Shown in pieces: positions 10,746-19,953 of a stretch of 60,304 nt of DNA (the stretch's first letter is position 1; the number at the start of each line of letters is the position of its first letter). Where the stretch lies: positions 1 through 60,304 of the forward strand of contig JAUSBC010000082.1 in assembly GCA_030652215.1 (NCBI GenBank), read 5' to 3'. A model generated the notes under the pieces. It did no database searches. It was given only the letters and a program-made list of their open reading frames with translations, and had not been told where the DNA came from. The translations under genes and the position numbers were made by a program. Origin of the DNA: Sideroxyarcus sp. (GTDB lineage Bacteria > Pseudomonadota > Gammaproteobacteria > Burkholderiales > Gallionellaceae).

Positions 10746-10868
10746 AGTGTGCGTTCATCGCGGTGCAGGGCAAGGCGCGACGACGAGGAATGGTCGGTCC
10801 ATTCCGAGGAGGAGCAACGCCGCGATGCGCCGCGAGGGACGCGCAATACGTGCAGTAGCGACCCACCC
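10746..10868 (-). repeat. About 123-bp dispersed intergenic repeat, copy 1
   Basis: Read on the minus strand this matches 28138-28260 with roughly 88% identity by eye. Conserved parts include CGTCCCTCGC, GGCGTTGCTCCTCC, the hairpin GGAATGG-N5-CCATTCC and CGTCGTCGCGCCTTGCCC. It occupies much of the 325-base gap between the DUF2279 gene and the NYN gene; the rest of that gap shows only an AT-rich stretch near 10885-10915. Short reading frames across it are not convincing genes. Confidence 0.82.
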
Positions 10869-10979
10869 AAACGGTGAGCGTGGATATATAGAAATTATTG
10901 GTCAGATCAATATCATGCGTTCCAAGTGGAGCGGTCAACTGAGGTTTCTAGGTTCAATTCGGACAGAGGAGAAATGCAC

Positions 10980-11804
10980 ATGGCAAACCAACCCGAAATT
11001 ACCAACATGGCGCTGTTCTGCGATTTCGAGAACGTGGCACTGGGCGTGCGCGATGCCAAGTACGCGCAGTTCGACATCAAGAAGGTGCTGGAACGCCTGC
11101 TGCTGAAAGGCGGCATCGTCGTCAAGAAGGCCTATTGCGACTGGGAGCGCTACAAGGAATTCAAGGCGACCATGCACGAAGCCGCTTTTGAACTGATCGA
11201 AATCCCGCATGTGAGGCAAAGCGGCAAAAATTCCGCCGACATTCGCATGGTCGTGGATGCGCTCGACCTCTGCTATACCAAAGCCCATATCGACACTTTC
11301 GTCATCATCAGCGGCGATTCGGATTTTTCGCCGCTGGTTTCCAAGCTGCGCGAGAACAACAAGTACGTGATCGGCATCGGGGTGAAGGATTCCACTTCCG
11401 ATCTGCTGAGTGCCAACTGCGACGAGTTCATTTTCTACGACGACCTGGTGCGAGTGCAGGAAGCGAAGAAGAAACAGGCCGCCAAGAAAGCGCCGCCCAA
11501 GGCCAAAGCCGACGCAGCGAAACCGGCCGAGCCCAAGGGCGAGGAAGACAAGAAACAGGAGGCGATGGACTTCCTGGTCGAAACCGTGGAGGGCCTGATT
11601 TCGGAACGCGGTTCGGATGAAAAGCTGTGGGGTTCCATGGTCAAGCCCACCATGCAGCGGCGCAGGCCGGGTTTCAACGAATCCTATTATGGCTACCGCT
11701 CCTTCAAGGAGCTGATGGAAGATGCGCAACGCAACAAACTGGTGGTGCTGGTGCGCGACGAGAAATCGGGGCAGTACACCGTCCGTTTGCCGTCGGCGGA
11801 TTGA
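10980..11804 (+). CDS. NYN-domain protein with C-terminal OST-HTH/LOTUS domain
   Basis: The second of two in-frame ATGs (10980) is preferred because it lies nine bases after the GAGGA site. Of 274 residues, the N-terminal 160 form a NYN domain (PIN-like nuclease fold) with the acidic site residues of MALFCDFENVALG (Asp15) and the block ISGDSDFSPLV, as in LabA/MARF1-type proteins. A Lys/Ala-rich linker (about 165-195) leads to a LOTUS domain (FLVETVEGLISERG...LWGSMVKPTMQRRRPGF...YGYRSFKELMEDA). The family pairs a probable RNase with an RNA-binding domain, so cytoplasmic RNA turnover is likely. No partner gene adjoins it. Confidence 0.88.
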   Translation: MANQPEITNMALFCDFENVALGVRDAKYAQFDIKKVLERLLLKGGIVVKKAYCDWERYKEFKATMHEAAFELIEIPHVRQSGKNSADIRMVVDALDLCYTKAHIDTFVIISGDSDFSPLVSKLRENNKYVIGIGVKDSTSDLLSANCDEFIFYDDLVRVQEAKKKQAAKKAPPKAKADAAKPAEPKGEEDKKQEAMDFLVETVEGLISERGSDEKLWGSMVKPTMQRRRPGFNESYYGYRSFKELMEDAQRNKLVVLVRDEKSGQYTVRLPSAD

Positions 11805-11906
11805 AGAGGCGGGGGGCGGCACGGTTGCCGTTCCCCGCAGTAACATGCACTTCGCTGAGCTATCGGGCCTGCTGCTTCATCCAGTCCCGCATTCACGGGA
11901 GTCTTC

Positions 11907-14306
11907 ATGTCAGAAGAAGAAATTCGTAAACGTTTTTTCTCGCTGCTTGCCAAATCCGGCGCGATGTTGCTGTTGTGGGCTGTGTTGTCCTGGTTCATTG
12001 CCGATGCAGTCCTGAAGACGCATACCCGTGAACACATCCGGAGAGAAGCCGCCGACCTGCAGACGCTGGTCGGCAGCACCGCCCAGTCTATCGACCTCGG
12101 CCTGGACTACCTGCATGAAATCCCGGAGCTGGTTGCCAAGGACGATTTGATCCGGCCCGCCATGTTGCGCTTCGGCAGCACCGTGCCTTCCGGGCTCCCG
12201 GCAGCCAAACGCAAAGAGATATGGTCTAACAATTCCCTGCTGCGGGATATCGACAAGTACCTGGATCAAGTACGCAAGACTTTCGGGGGAGATGTGGTTT
12301 GGATCGCCAATGCCGCGGGCGATTGCATTGCCTCCAGCAATGCGGACACACCCGAAAGTTTCGTCGGCACCAATTATGCCGATCGCGAATATTTCCTTTT
12401 GGCACGGGAGGGGAAGCCCGGGCGCCAGTACGCCATGGGGCGGTTGACCAATATTCCCGGCCTGTATTTCAGTGCGCCGATTGTGCTCGACGGCCGCTTT
12501 GTCGGCGTGGCGGTCGCCAAAATGGATCTCTCCAGGCTGCATCAATGGGTGAATCACACAGACGCATTCCTTGCCGACGAACACGGTGTCATCATTCTTG
12601 CGCGGGATGCTTCTCTGGAAATGCGCGCCCTTCCCGGGACCGGGATCGCGCAGTTGTCCGAAGCCGAGCGGCTGGCCCGCTACAAGCGTACCGAGTTTCC
12701 GCCACTGGCCATTACGCCGTGGGATAGAGGGCAATTTCCGCCGGTGCAGCAGTTTGACCGGGAAAACCGGCCTCTGCTGATCTCCAGCAAGTCCATCACC
12801 GATGAAACCCTGGAAATCAGTGTCACTAGATTTCTTCCGGCTGTGGCGGATTTCGGGATAGAAAGACTGAAATTGTTCCTGTTGATCCTGGCGCCGGGCG
12901 CCCTGGTCATTTCGGTCACAGGCGGCACGTTGCTTTTCTTGCGGGTGCGCAAACACACGGAATTGCGCAAGGCCAAGTCAGCATCCCTGCTGCGCGCCGC
13001 GCTTGAGGCCACGGCCGACGGTATCCTGGTACTGGACAACCATCGGCGCATTACCGCCGTCAACCAGCGCTTTATCGACATTTGGCACATCCCGCCGGAG
13101 CTGGTCGCCGACGGTCGCGACGAGGAAGTGCTCGAATGTGCAGCCAATCAAGTGATGGATCGGCAGGAATTTGTGGACAAGGTGAAGCATCTGTTCGGCC
13201 ATCCCGAGTTGATCGCTTTCGACACGCTGCATCTCAAGGACGGAACCGACATCGAACGTTATTCCGCCCCGCAGAGGCTGGGTGACCGGATCGTCGGGCG
13301 GGTGACGAGTTTTCGCGATGTGACCAAGCGCACGCAGGCCGAGCAGGCATTGCGCGATTCCCGCGACCAACTGGAGGTCAAGGTGCGCGAACGCACCGCC
13401 GATTTGCAGTCGGCGAATTCGGCTTTACTGGTTGAGAAAGCGCAGCAGGAAGAGCTCATCAAACAGCTTGCCGAAGCGCATACGCAACTGCTGCAATCGG
13501 AAAAAATGGCCTCCATCGGCCAACTGGCGGCTGGCGTGGCGCACGAGATCAACAATCCGGTGGGCTACGTGAACTCCAACATGCAAACTCTGCAGGAGTA
13601 TGTCGACAGTCTGTTCAGGGTTTTGTCCGCGTACGAGCAGCGCGAAAATGAATTGACTGCGGCAACACAAGCGGAGATCGCCGCGCTCAAGAAAAAGTTG
13701 GATGTCGCGTACGTGCGCAACGACATCGGCAAACTCATGTCCGAATCGATAGGCGGCCTGCAGCGCGTGAAGCGCATCGTGCTGGACCTGAAGGATTTTT
13801 CGCATGTGGGCGAATCCGCGAAGCTGTGGTCTAACATCGAGCGGGGAATGGACAGCACGCTCAACGTGGTGTGGAACGAGCTCAAGTACAAGGCGGAAGT
13901 CGTGAAGGAATACGCGGGGCTGCCCGACATCGAGTGCATTCCCATGCAGATCAATCAGGTGTTCATGAACCTGCTCATGAACGCTGCGCAGGCGATCAAG
14001 GAGCATGGCCGCATCACGATACGCACGGGGCAGGAAAAGGAAAACGTCTGGGTCGAAGTCGAGGACACAGGTTGCGGCATTGAGCCCGGGAATTTGAAGC
14101 GTATTTTCGACCCATTTTTCACGACCAAGCCGGTAGGCCAGGGGACAGGGCTGGGTTTGTCGCTGTCCTACAGCATCGTGAAAAAGCACGGCGGCAGGAT
14201 AGAAGTGCGCAGCGAAGTTGGCAAAGGCACCGTATTCAGGGTGGTGCTGCCGATGCAAAGCCCCGACGGCGGGAAAATTGCGGAGCCCGGGGCATCTGCT
14301 TCCTGA
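11907..14306 (+). CDS. Membrane-bound sensor histidine kinase (Cache-PAS-HATPase)
   Basis: The 799-residue product has TM1 near 17-36, a large periplasmic region resembling a double Cache domain (VWIANAAGDCIASSNAD, GTNYADREYFLLAREG), TM2 near 311-335, and a cytoplasmic PAS domain (LEATADGILVLDNHRRITAVNQ). A long coiled coil (TADLQSANSALLVEKAQQEEL) leads to the phosphoacceptor motif MASIGQLAAGVAHEINNPVG with His546. The ATPase domain shows the N box (NLLMNAAQAI), G1 (VEDTGCGI), F box and G2 (GTGLGLSLSYSIV). No response regulator is adjacent, so it is an orphan here. The ligand is unknown; Cache domains usually bind small organic molecules. Confidence 0.93.
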   Translation: MSEEEIRKRFFSLLAKSGAMLLLWAVLSWFIADAVLKTHTREHIRREAADLQTLVGSTAQSIDLGLDYLHEIPELVAKDDLIRPAMLRFGSTVPSGLPAAKRKEIWSNNSLLRDIDKYLDQVRKTFGGDVVWIANAAGDCIASSNADTPESFVGTNYADREYFLLAREGKPGRQYAMGRLTNIPGLYFSAPIVLDGRFVGVAVAKMDLSRLHQWVNHTDAFLADEHGVIILARDASLEMRALPGTGIAQLSEAERLARYKRTEFPPLAITPWDRGQFPPVQQFDRENRPLLISSKSITDETLEISVTRFLPAVADFGIERLKLFLLILAPGALVISVTGGTLLFLRVRKHTELRKAKSASLLRAALEATADGILVLDNHRRITAVNQRFIDIWHIPPELVADGRDEEVLECAANQVMDRQEFVDKVKHLFGHPELIAFDTLHLKDGTDIERYSAPQRLGDRIVGRVTSFRDVTKRTQAEQALRDSRDQLEVKVRERTADLQSANSALLVEKAQQEELIKQLAEAHTQLLQSEKMASIGQLAAGVAHEINNPVGYVNSNMQTLQEYVDSLFRVLSAYEQRENELTAATQAEIAALKKKLDVAYVRNDIGKLMSESIGGLQRVKRIVLDLKDFSHVGESAKLWSNIERGMDSTLNVVWNELKYKAEVVKEYAGLPDIECIPMQINQVFMNLLMNAAQAIKEHGRITIRTGQEKENVWVEVEDTGCGIEPGNLKRIFDPFFTTKPVGQGTGLGLSLSYSIVKKHGGRIEVRSEVGKGTVFRVVLPMQSPDGGKIAEPGASAS

Positions 14307-14324
14307 GTCTGGTGTATTTTCGAA

Positions 14325-15203
14325 ATGGAAAAATTCATCACTACCGAGGATGGCTTGAACCTGTGGACGGAGGCGTTTGGAAATGCCGCCGGCTTCCCCG
14401 TACTGCTGATCATGGGCGCCATGAACCAGGGGATATTCTGGCCGGATGACTTTTGCGACGACCTGGCCCATGCGGGTTTCTATGTCATACGCTACGATCA
14501 TCGCGATACCGGAAAATCCGCGACGGTCGATTTTCAACTGCACCCGTATGACCTGGATGTCCTCGCGCAGGATGCCATGGCTGTGCTTCGGGGCTATGGG
14601 ATAGCGCAGGCTGCGATTGTCGGCCTCTCAATGGGTGGATACATCGCGCAGTTGCTGGCCATCAAATATCCGGACATCGTGAACAAGCTGGTATTGATTT
14701 CGAGCACGGCCGATCAGCGTCCCTATATGGCAGCGACCATGGGGCAGGATGCGGGAAGCTTCCAGCTCCCGCGCCCGGAAAGGAAAGTGCTGGATTACAT
14801 AGCGGATACCGCTGCCAGTCCGCCGCAGACAGCCGAGCAAATCGAAGAAAACCTGATTCAGGGATGGGCGATCACCTACGGCGGCAACAGGCCGTTCCCG
14901 CGGGATGAACTCACCCGGGCGCTGCGTCGGGCAGCTCAACGTGCTCCCGCCGGGGCGGCCCCGTTTCATCATGCCTTTGCAGTGGCGGCTTCGCCGGACC
15001 GCCTCGAAGCCGTCGGGCACATCCGGGCGCCAACCCTGATCATTCACGGCCGGTACGACGCGCTTTTACCACTGGCGCATGGCGAGTATCTCGCGCAACA
15101 CATACCCGGGGCGCAACTCAGGGTGTTTGAGATGGGGCATTCATTCATGTGGTCCTGGTCGAATGAAGTGCTGGACGCGGTTTCCAAATTCCTCGGGGAT
15201 TGA
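14325..15203 (+). CDS. Alpha/beta-hydrolase
   Basis: The 292-residue product has the single-domain alpha/beta-hydrolase fold. The nucleophile elbow is GLSMGG (Ser102); the likely acid is in HGRYDALLPL and the base is His272 in MGHSFMWSW. The opening LWTEAFGN...VLLIMGAMNQ and IRYDHRDTGKS (oxyanion region) resemble aclacinomycin-methylesterase-like and lactone- or ester-cleaving relatives. Substrate unknown. It starts 18 bases after the histidine kinase stop codon, so the two are probably co-transcribed. Downstream lies the decayed argS start. Confidence 0.88.
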   Translation: MEKFITTEDGLNLWTEAFGNAAGFPVLLIMGAMNQGIFWPDDFCDDLAHAGFYVIRYDHRDTGKSATVDFQLHPYDLDVLAQDAMAVLRGYGIAQAAIVGLSMGGYIAQLLAIKYPDIVNKLVLISSTADQRPYMAATMGQDAGSFQLPRPERKVLDYIADTAASPPQTAEQIEENLIQGWAITYGGNRPFPRDELTRALRRAAQRAPAGAAPFHHAFAVAASPDRLEAVGHIRAPTLIIHGRYDALLPLAHGEYLAQHIPGAQLRVFEMGHSFMWSWSNEVLDAVSKFLGD

Positions 15204-15221
15204 TCTATCCGGTTGCCTTCA

Positions 15222-15303
15222 AATGCTAATATCAGCGCCTTTCAAAAGGTGTTGCTTCATGGCATCTGTCTTGAATTACAAATCCCATTTGTCTGATCGA
15301 TGA
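15222..15303 (+). pseudogene. Decayed copy of the argS promoter and first codons
   Basis: The 15222-15303 stretch parallels 17622-17706: an AATGCTAATATCAGCGCCT block against AATGCTATAATCCGCGCCT, similar spacing to an ATG, then a 14-residue frame MASVLNYKSHLSDR against [14 protein letters not shown] of intact ArgS (9 of the first 13 residues identical). A TGA follows, and weak similarity to argS continues for perhaps 40 bases. It is best read as a relic of a second argS 5' end. An alternative is a translated micro-peptide, since AAGGTG precedes the ATG. With the intact copy it forms a direct repeat around the sulfatase gene. Confidence 0.7.
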
Positions 15304-15395
15304 CGCAAACCGGCATCTGTGGCGCCATCGAAAAGAGCTGTCCGCAATGCAAATAGCCTGTATGCCGCTATGGTTTATTTGGAGGTGGCGTAGCC

Positions 15396-15401
15396 TATAA
15401 T
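15396..15401 (+). promoter_or_regulatory. Possible -10 box for the sulfatase gene
   Basis: A perfect TATAAT lies 87 bases before the sulfatase start, followed by a small CCCGG/CCGGG hairpin. No good -35 is visible. The 284-base gap from the hydrolase also holds the argS relic. Confidence 0.4.
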
Positions 15402-15487
15402 GCGTGCACCCGGAAAACCGGGAACAGCACACTACGTCAGAGAACTTACGGTAAGTCCCCATCAGTAATTCGAAGAATTCATACTCC

Positions 15488-17515
15488 ATGATCAGAATCC
15501 CCATTCGCGCACACCTGCGCATTGCCATACTTATGGCTGCCGTCCTGTTTCTCGCGGGCATGTTGGCGCGCGTAACTTTCATGTTGTGGTTCATGCCGGC
15601 CGATCCGGGCATATCCGGCCGCGACTGGCTGGAAGCGCTGTGGATGGGCGCCCGCTTCGACATGCGCGTGTCACTGGTCGCGGTGGCGGCGGCCTGGGCG
15701 CTCGCCAGTCTGCCGTTGCTGGGCAAATACCTGCGCCCGCCGCGGCAGCGTCGCGCATGGTGGGCTTACTGGATGCTGGCAAGCACAGTCTGGGCGCTGG
15801 GTGTCATCATGGACGCCGGCTATTACAGCTATCTGACCAAGCGCCTTTCCTCCACCATGCTGTCGCTGGCGCGCGACGCCGGTGAGGCAGGTTCGATGGT
15901 GTGGCAATCCTACCCGGTGGTGTGGATCGCACTGGGCTTGCTGTTGTGGCTGTTACTGTGCCACCTGATTTTTGCGCCCATGTGGACATGGGCAACTAAG
16001 GAGCAGCCACCTGCGGGACGCAGGTGGAAGATCATCGGAGCGGAAACGCTGGTGGTGTTTTTCGCCATTTTCCTCATTCATGGCAAGTTCTCGCAGTACC
16101 CTTTGCGCTGGAGCGACACGGTGGTGCTGCAAAACGTGTTTGCCCAGCAGTCCTCCCTCAATCCGCTGCACAACTTGTACGACACCTGGGTATTCCGCGA
16201 GCAAAGCCTCGATGAAAACCAGATGCGGGCGGACGCGGATGCAATACGCGCTTTCGTGGGCTTGCCGCCGCTAAAGCCCGGAGAGCCGATTTCCTTCATG
16301 CGGACCGTGGCTCCGAAAGCTTCAGCTGCGGGCAAGCCGCCGCTGAACGTGGTGGTCGTGCTGCTGGAATCGTTCGCCGGCCACAAGGTGGGCGCGCTCG
16401 GCAGTCCCATGGGGGCAACTCCTTCCTTCGACGAACTGGCCAAAGACGGGTTGCTGTTTACGCGCATGATGAGCGCGCATGCGCATACCGCCAGAGGCGT
16501 ATTCGCGACCGTGACAGGCATCCCCGATGTGTCGCAGTTTTCGACCGCATCGCGCAATCCTGCGGCCGTGAGCCAGCAGTCAATCGTTAACGAGTTCAAG
16601 GACTACAAAAAATACTACTACATCGGCGGCAGCACCTCGTGGGCCAACGTGCGCGGCGTGCTGACGGCCAATATCGACGGCATCGACATTTACGAGCAGA
16701 ACCGGCTGCGGGCGCCGGTGGAGGATGTGTGGGGCGTGTCCGACAAGAATCTTTTTCTGGAAGCAAACGAGGAGTTTCGCGCGCAGACCAAGCCCTTCTT
16801 CGCCATCATCCAGACCGGCAGTAATCACCGGCCGTACACCATTCCCGCCGAAGATATGAAAGCGTTCGTGACGCGCACGCCCTCGGATAAGGAAATGCAG
16901 GAGCAGGGATTCATTTCCCTGGACGAATATCGCGGCTTCGCCTACCTGGATTGGTGTATCGGGCAGTTCATGCAGGCGGCACGCAAGGAAAAATATTTCG
17001 ACAACACGATTTTCGCCTTCATCGGCGATCACGGCATCATCGGTCACACCGGTCCGCACCTGCCGCGCTCCTGGGAAGAGCTGGCCATAACGCAGGGACA
17101 CACGCCGTTGTTGATCTATGCTCCCAAGCATGTCGCTCCGCGCCGGGTCGATCATTGGGCGCAGCAAGTCGATGTAATGCCGACAATCGCCTCGCTGGTG
17201 GGAATAGGCTATCGCAATACGACGCTGGGCCGCGACCTGCTCGATACGAAATTCGACAGCACGCGGGTTGCGTTCGAATTCCAGTTTACCGGTACCGGGG
17301 AGCGGGGCGTGCTGGTGGATAACTACATGTTTGTCGCACGCAAGACCCCGGTGGCATTCGATATCCTGTCGGCCAAGCCGACTACCAATCTGTACGAGCA
17401 AAATCCCGCCTCGCCCGGATTCCAGGAAGCTTCGCAACGGTGGTCACATTTCCCGGTGGCGTACGGCAATGCCGCACTCTACCTTCAAACGCACAACAAG
17501 CGCTTCCACGACTGA
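15488..17515 (+). CDS. LtaS-type sulfatase / phosphoglycerol- or phosphoethanolamine-transferase-like membrane protein
   Basis: The 675-residue protein has about four to five N-terminal transmembrane segments (first IAILMAAVLFLAGMLARVTF) and a large periplasmic alkaline-phosphatase-superfamily domain. Core elements are NVVVVLLESFAGHKVGALG (metal-binding Glu), a nucleophile region AHTARGVFATVTGIP with a candidate Thr, and IGDHGIIGHTG (Asp-His metal ligands) plus QVDVMPTIASLVG near the end. The family transfers phosphoglycerol or phosphoethanolamine to envelope glycans, lipids or glucans; the donor and acceptor here are unknown. It lies between a relic argS start and intact argS, which suggests it arrived by insertion or duplication. 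Confidence 0.85.
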   Translation: MIRIPIRAHLRIAILMAAVLFLAGMLARVTFMLWFMPADPGISGRDWLEALWMGARFDMRVSLVAVAAAWALASLPLLGKYLRPPRQRRAWWAYWMLASTVWALGVIMDAGYYSYLTKRLSSTMLSLARDAGEAGSMVWQSYPVVWIALGLLLWLLLCHLIFAPMWTWATKEQPPAGRRWKIIGAETLVVFFAIFLIHGKFSQYPLRWSDTVVLQNVFAQQSSLNPLHNLYDTWVFREQSLDENQMRADADAIRAFVGLPPLKPGEPISFMRTVAPKASAAGKPPLNVVVVLLESFAGHKVGALGSPMGATPSFDELAKDGLLFTRMMSAHAHTARGVFATVTGIPDVSQFSTASRNPAAVSQQSIVNEFKDYKKYYYIGGSTSWANVRGVLTANIDGIDIYEQNRLRAPVEDVWGVSDKNLFLEANEEFRAQTKPFFAIIQTGSNHRPYTIPAEDMKAFVTRTPSDKEMQEQGFISLDEYRGFAYLDWCIGQFMQAARKEKYFDNTIFAFIGDHGIIGHTGPHLPRSWEELAITQGHTPLLIYAPKHVAPRRVDHWAQQVDVMPTIASLVGIGYRNTTLGRDLLDTKFDSTRVAFEFQFTGTGERGVLVDNYMFVARKTPVAFDILSAKPTTNLYEQNPASPGFQEASQRWSHFPVAYGNAALYLQTHNKRFHD

Positions 17516-17626
17516 CAAAGTCGCCAAAGCGTCCGCCCCTACGCCTGCGCCGGGATAATGGGATTCGCCAAGCCGTCCGGCGACCTGCCAGACAGCAAGC
17601 GCAGGCAATCCCGCTGTCCCGAATGC

Positions 17627-17632
17627 TATAAT
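17627..17632 (+). promoter_or_regulatory. Likely -10 box of argS
   Basis: A perfect TATAAT is 28 bases before the argS ATG and followed by a GC-rich discriminator. The relic at 15222 keeps a mutated version (TAATAT) at the equivalent place. No strong -35 is seen. Confidence 0.5.
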
Positions 17633-17660
17633 CCGCGCCTCTTTTGAAGGCGTAAAAGCA

Positions 17661-19337
17661 ATGTCCGCAGTCCTGAATTTCAAATCCCATCTGACCGATC
17701 TGTTCGCGCAAGCCTTGCGTGCCGTCGCCCCCGAGTACGAAGGAGCGACCGTTTTGATCGAACGACCCAAACAAGCCTCGCATGGCGATTACGCCTGCAA
17801 CCTGGCGATGCAGCTGGCCAAGCCGCTGCGCAAATCGCCGCGCGATATCGCGAATGCGCTGATTGCGGCCTTGCCCAAATCCGAAGTCATCGAAAAAGTG
17901 GAGATTGCGGGTGCGGGCTTCATCAACGTGTTCATCACTACCGCCGCCAAGCAGGACGTGGTGCACGGGGTGTTGCAGGCAGGCGCTGGCTATGGCCATG
18001 TGCATGTGGGTGCCGGGCGCAAGGTGGGTGTGGAGTTCGTCTCCGCCAATCCTACAGGCCCTCTCCATGTTGGCCACGGGCGCGGCGCTGCAGTGGGCGA
18101 TTGCCTGTGCAACGTACTGCACGCGGCAGGCTGGAATGTGACGCGCGAGTTCTATTACAACGACGCGGGCGCGCAGATCGACAACCTCACGCTGTCGGTG
18201 CAACTGCGCTGCAAGGGCATCACGCCGGACGATCCTTCCTGGCCGGAATCGGGCTATCGCGGCGATTACATTCTGGATGTCGCCAAAGCCTACATGGCGA
18301 AAGAGCCCGTCGAAGCAGACGATCACCATACGGTGGGCAAGGGCGATGCGGATGACGCCGAAGCCATCCGCCATTTCGCCGTGGCCTATCTGCGCCGCGA
18401 GCAGGACCTGGATCTGCGCGCCTTCCAGGTGGAATTCGACGTGTTCTCGCTGGAGTCGGCGCTTTACACCGAAGGTAAAGTGGACGAAACGGTGAAGCGG
18501 CTTATCGCCAGCGGCCATACTTACGAGCAGGACAACGCGCTGTGGCTGCGCACCACCGATTTCGGCGACGACAAGGACCGCGTGATGCGCAAGAGCGAGG
18601 GCGGCTATACCTACTTCGTGCCGGACGTGGCCTATCACCTGGAAAAGTGGAAACGCGGTTTTGTGCGCGTCATCAACGAGCAGGGTTCCGATCACCATTC
18701 CACCATCACGCGCGTGCGCGCCGGTCTGCAGGCGCTGGATGCGGGCATTCCCAAGGGCTGGCCGGACTATGTGCTGCACCAGATGGTGACGGTGCTGAAG
18801 AACGGCGAAGAAGTGAAGATATCCAAACGTGCAGGCAGCTACGTCACGCTACGCGACCTGATCGACGAAGTGGGCTGCGATGCAACGCGCTATTTCCTCG
18901 CCGCGCGCCATCCCGATTCGCAACTGGTGTTCGATATCGACCTTGCGAAATCGCAAAGCAACGACAACCCGGTGTATTACATCCAGTACGCGCATGCCCG
19001 TATCAGCACGGTGCTGGCGCAGTGGGGCGGCGAGCGCACAGCGCTGCTGAATGCCGATGTCGGGGTGCTGGATAGCGACTACGAAACCGCTTTGCTGCAG
19101 CGCATGATCGACTATCCGCAGGTGATAGAGACTGCGGCGGAAGACCTTGCTCCGCATCTGGTTGCTTTCTACCTCAAAGAATTGGCAGCCGATTTTCACA
19201 GCTACTATAATGCCTCGCGCTTCCTGGTCGAGGACGAGAAACTCAAGCTGGCGCGGCTGGCGTTGATCGCCGCCGTGGCGCAGGTGATCAAGAACGGATT
19301 GGCGCTGCTCGGTGTGAGCGCGCCGGAAAAGATGTAA
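17661..19337 (+). CDS. argS: Arginyl-tRNA synthetase
   Basis: Charges tRNA-Arg with arginine; class I synthetase. The 558-residue length is normal. The N-terminal Add1 domain opens [19 protein letters not shown]; the HIGH motif appears as [14 protein letters not shown]; the KMSKS equivalent is KISKRAG; the all-helical DALR anticodon-binding domain ends the protein. The start has an AAGGCG site. A SPOR-domain gene follows after 25 bases, then dsbA and an SDR, likely one transcript. A decayed copy of its promoter and first codons lies 2.4 kb upstream. A tRNA-Arg(CCG) gene is also in this window, at 38650. Confidence 0.97.
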   Translation: MSAVLNFKSHLTDLFAQALRAVAPEYEGATVLIERPKQASHGDYACNLAMQLAKPLRKSPRDIANALIAALPKSEVIEKVEIAGAGFINVFITTAAKQDVVHGVLQAGAGYGHVHVGAGRKVGVEFVSANPTGPLHVGHGRGAAVGDCLCNVLHAAGWNVTREFYYNDAGAQIDNLTLSVQLRCKGITPDDPSWPESGYRGDYILDVAKAYMAKEPVEADDHHTVGKGDADDAEAIRHFAVAYLRREQDLDLRAFQVEFDVFSLESALYTEGKVDETVKRLIASGHTYEQDNALWLRTTDFGDDKDRVMRKSEGGYTYFVPDVAYHLEKWKRGFVRVINEQGSDHHSTITRVRAGLQALDAGIPKGWPDYVLHQMVTVLKNGEEVKISKRAGSYVTLRDLIDEVGCDATRYFLAARHPDSQLVFDIDLAKSQSNDNPVYYIQYAHARISTVLAQWGGERTALLNADVGVLDSDYETALLQRMIDYPQVIETAAEDLAPHLVAFYLKELAADFHSYYNASRFLVEDEKLKLARLALIAAVAQVIKNGLALLGVSAPEKM

Positions 19338-19362
19338 GCAGCACAAGACAAAAGGAAATGAC

Positions 19363-19935
19363 ATGAGCGGAGATAAAGGCAAGGTAGTTGCGGGCGTCTT
19401 CATCGGTATGGTGCTCGGCATCACGGCGGCAGGCGGCGTTGCATGGTATGTACTGAACAAGAAATCGTCCTTTACCAACAAGGAGCAGGCCAAGGTTGCA
19501 GCGCAAGTTGCGGCGCTTCCGGCAAGCGCGCCCGCAGTCACGGCACCGCTTCCGGCTTCGGCCGTGGCTGAACCCAAAATCCAATACGAGTTTTACAGGG
19601 AACTGACCGACAAATCCGACGGTGCGGGGCGCAGAACAACGCAGAAACCCGCGCCCAAGCCCAGAGAGAAACCGCAAGTCGTTGCAACGGCGCCCGCGCC
19701 CAAGGACCTGTATTTTGTGCAGGCCGGCTCGTTTCAGAACGTGGGCGATGCCGAGAAACTTAAAGCCAAGCTGGCGTTCTCAGGCTTCGAGGCCAATATC
19801 CAGGAAGCTGCCATCCCGGACAAAGGCGTGTGGCATCGCGTGCGCCTGGGCCCGTTCAGCGACGGGGAAGCCGCCAAGACCATTTCGGCATTGAAGCAGA
19901 ACGGCATCATCGCCACCCACCTACGCGCCCAGTAA
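19363..19935 (+). CDS. SPOR-domain cell-division protein (FtsN-like)
   Basis: The 190-residue product has one N-terminal membrane span (VVAGVFIGMVLGITAAGGVAWYV), an Ala/Pro/Lys-rich periplasmic linker, and a C-terminal SPOR domain (YFVQAGSFQNVGDAEKLKAKL ... HRVRLGPFSDGEAAKTISAL). SPOR domains bind denuded glycan strands at the division septum. The layout matches FtsN-type proteins that commonly sit directly behind argS in betaproteobacteria, but no FtsN-specific interaction motif can be proven. It is followed by dsbA after 18 bases, in the same direction. Confidence 0.88.
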   Translation: MSGDKGKVVAGVFIGMVLGITAAGGVAWYVLNKKSSFTNKEQAKVAAQVAALPASAPAVTAPLPASAVAEPKIQYEFYRELTDKSDGAGRRTTQKPAPKPREKPQVVATAPAPKDLYFVQAGSFQNVGDAEKLKAKLAFSGFEANIQEAAIPDKGVWHRVRLGPFSDGEAAKTISALKQNGIIATHLRAQ

Positions 19936-19953
19936 CTCGCAGAGGAGAAGAGC

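Noticed and set aside
10729..10938. Short minus-strand frame over repeat copy 1, with a partner frame at 28140
   Set aside because: Similarity between the two frames comes from the shared 123-bp repeat. The frames are not bounded by credible starts or stops and share no protein-like constraint.
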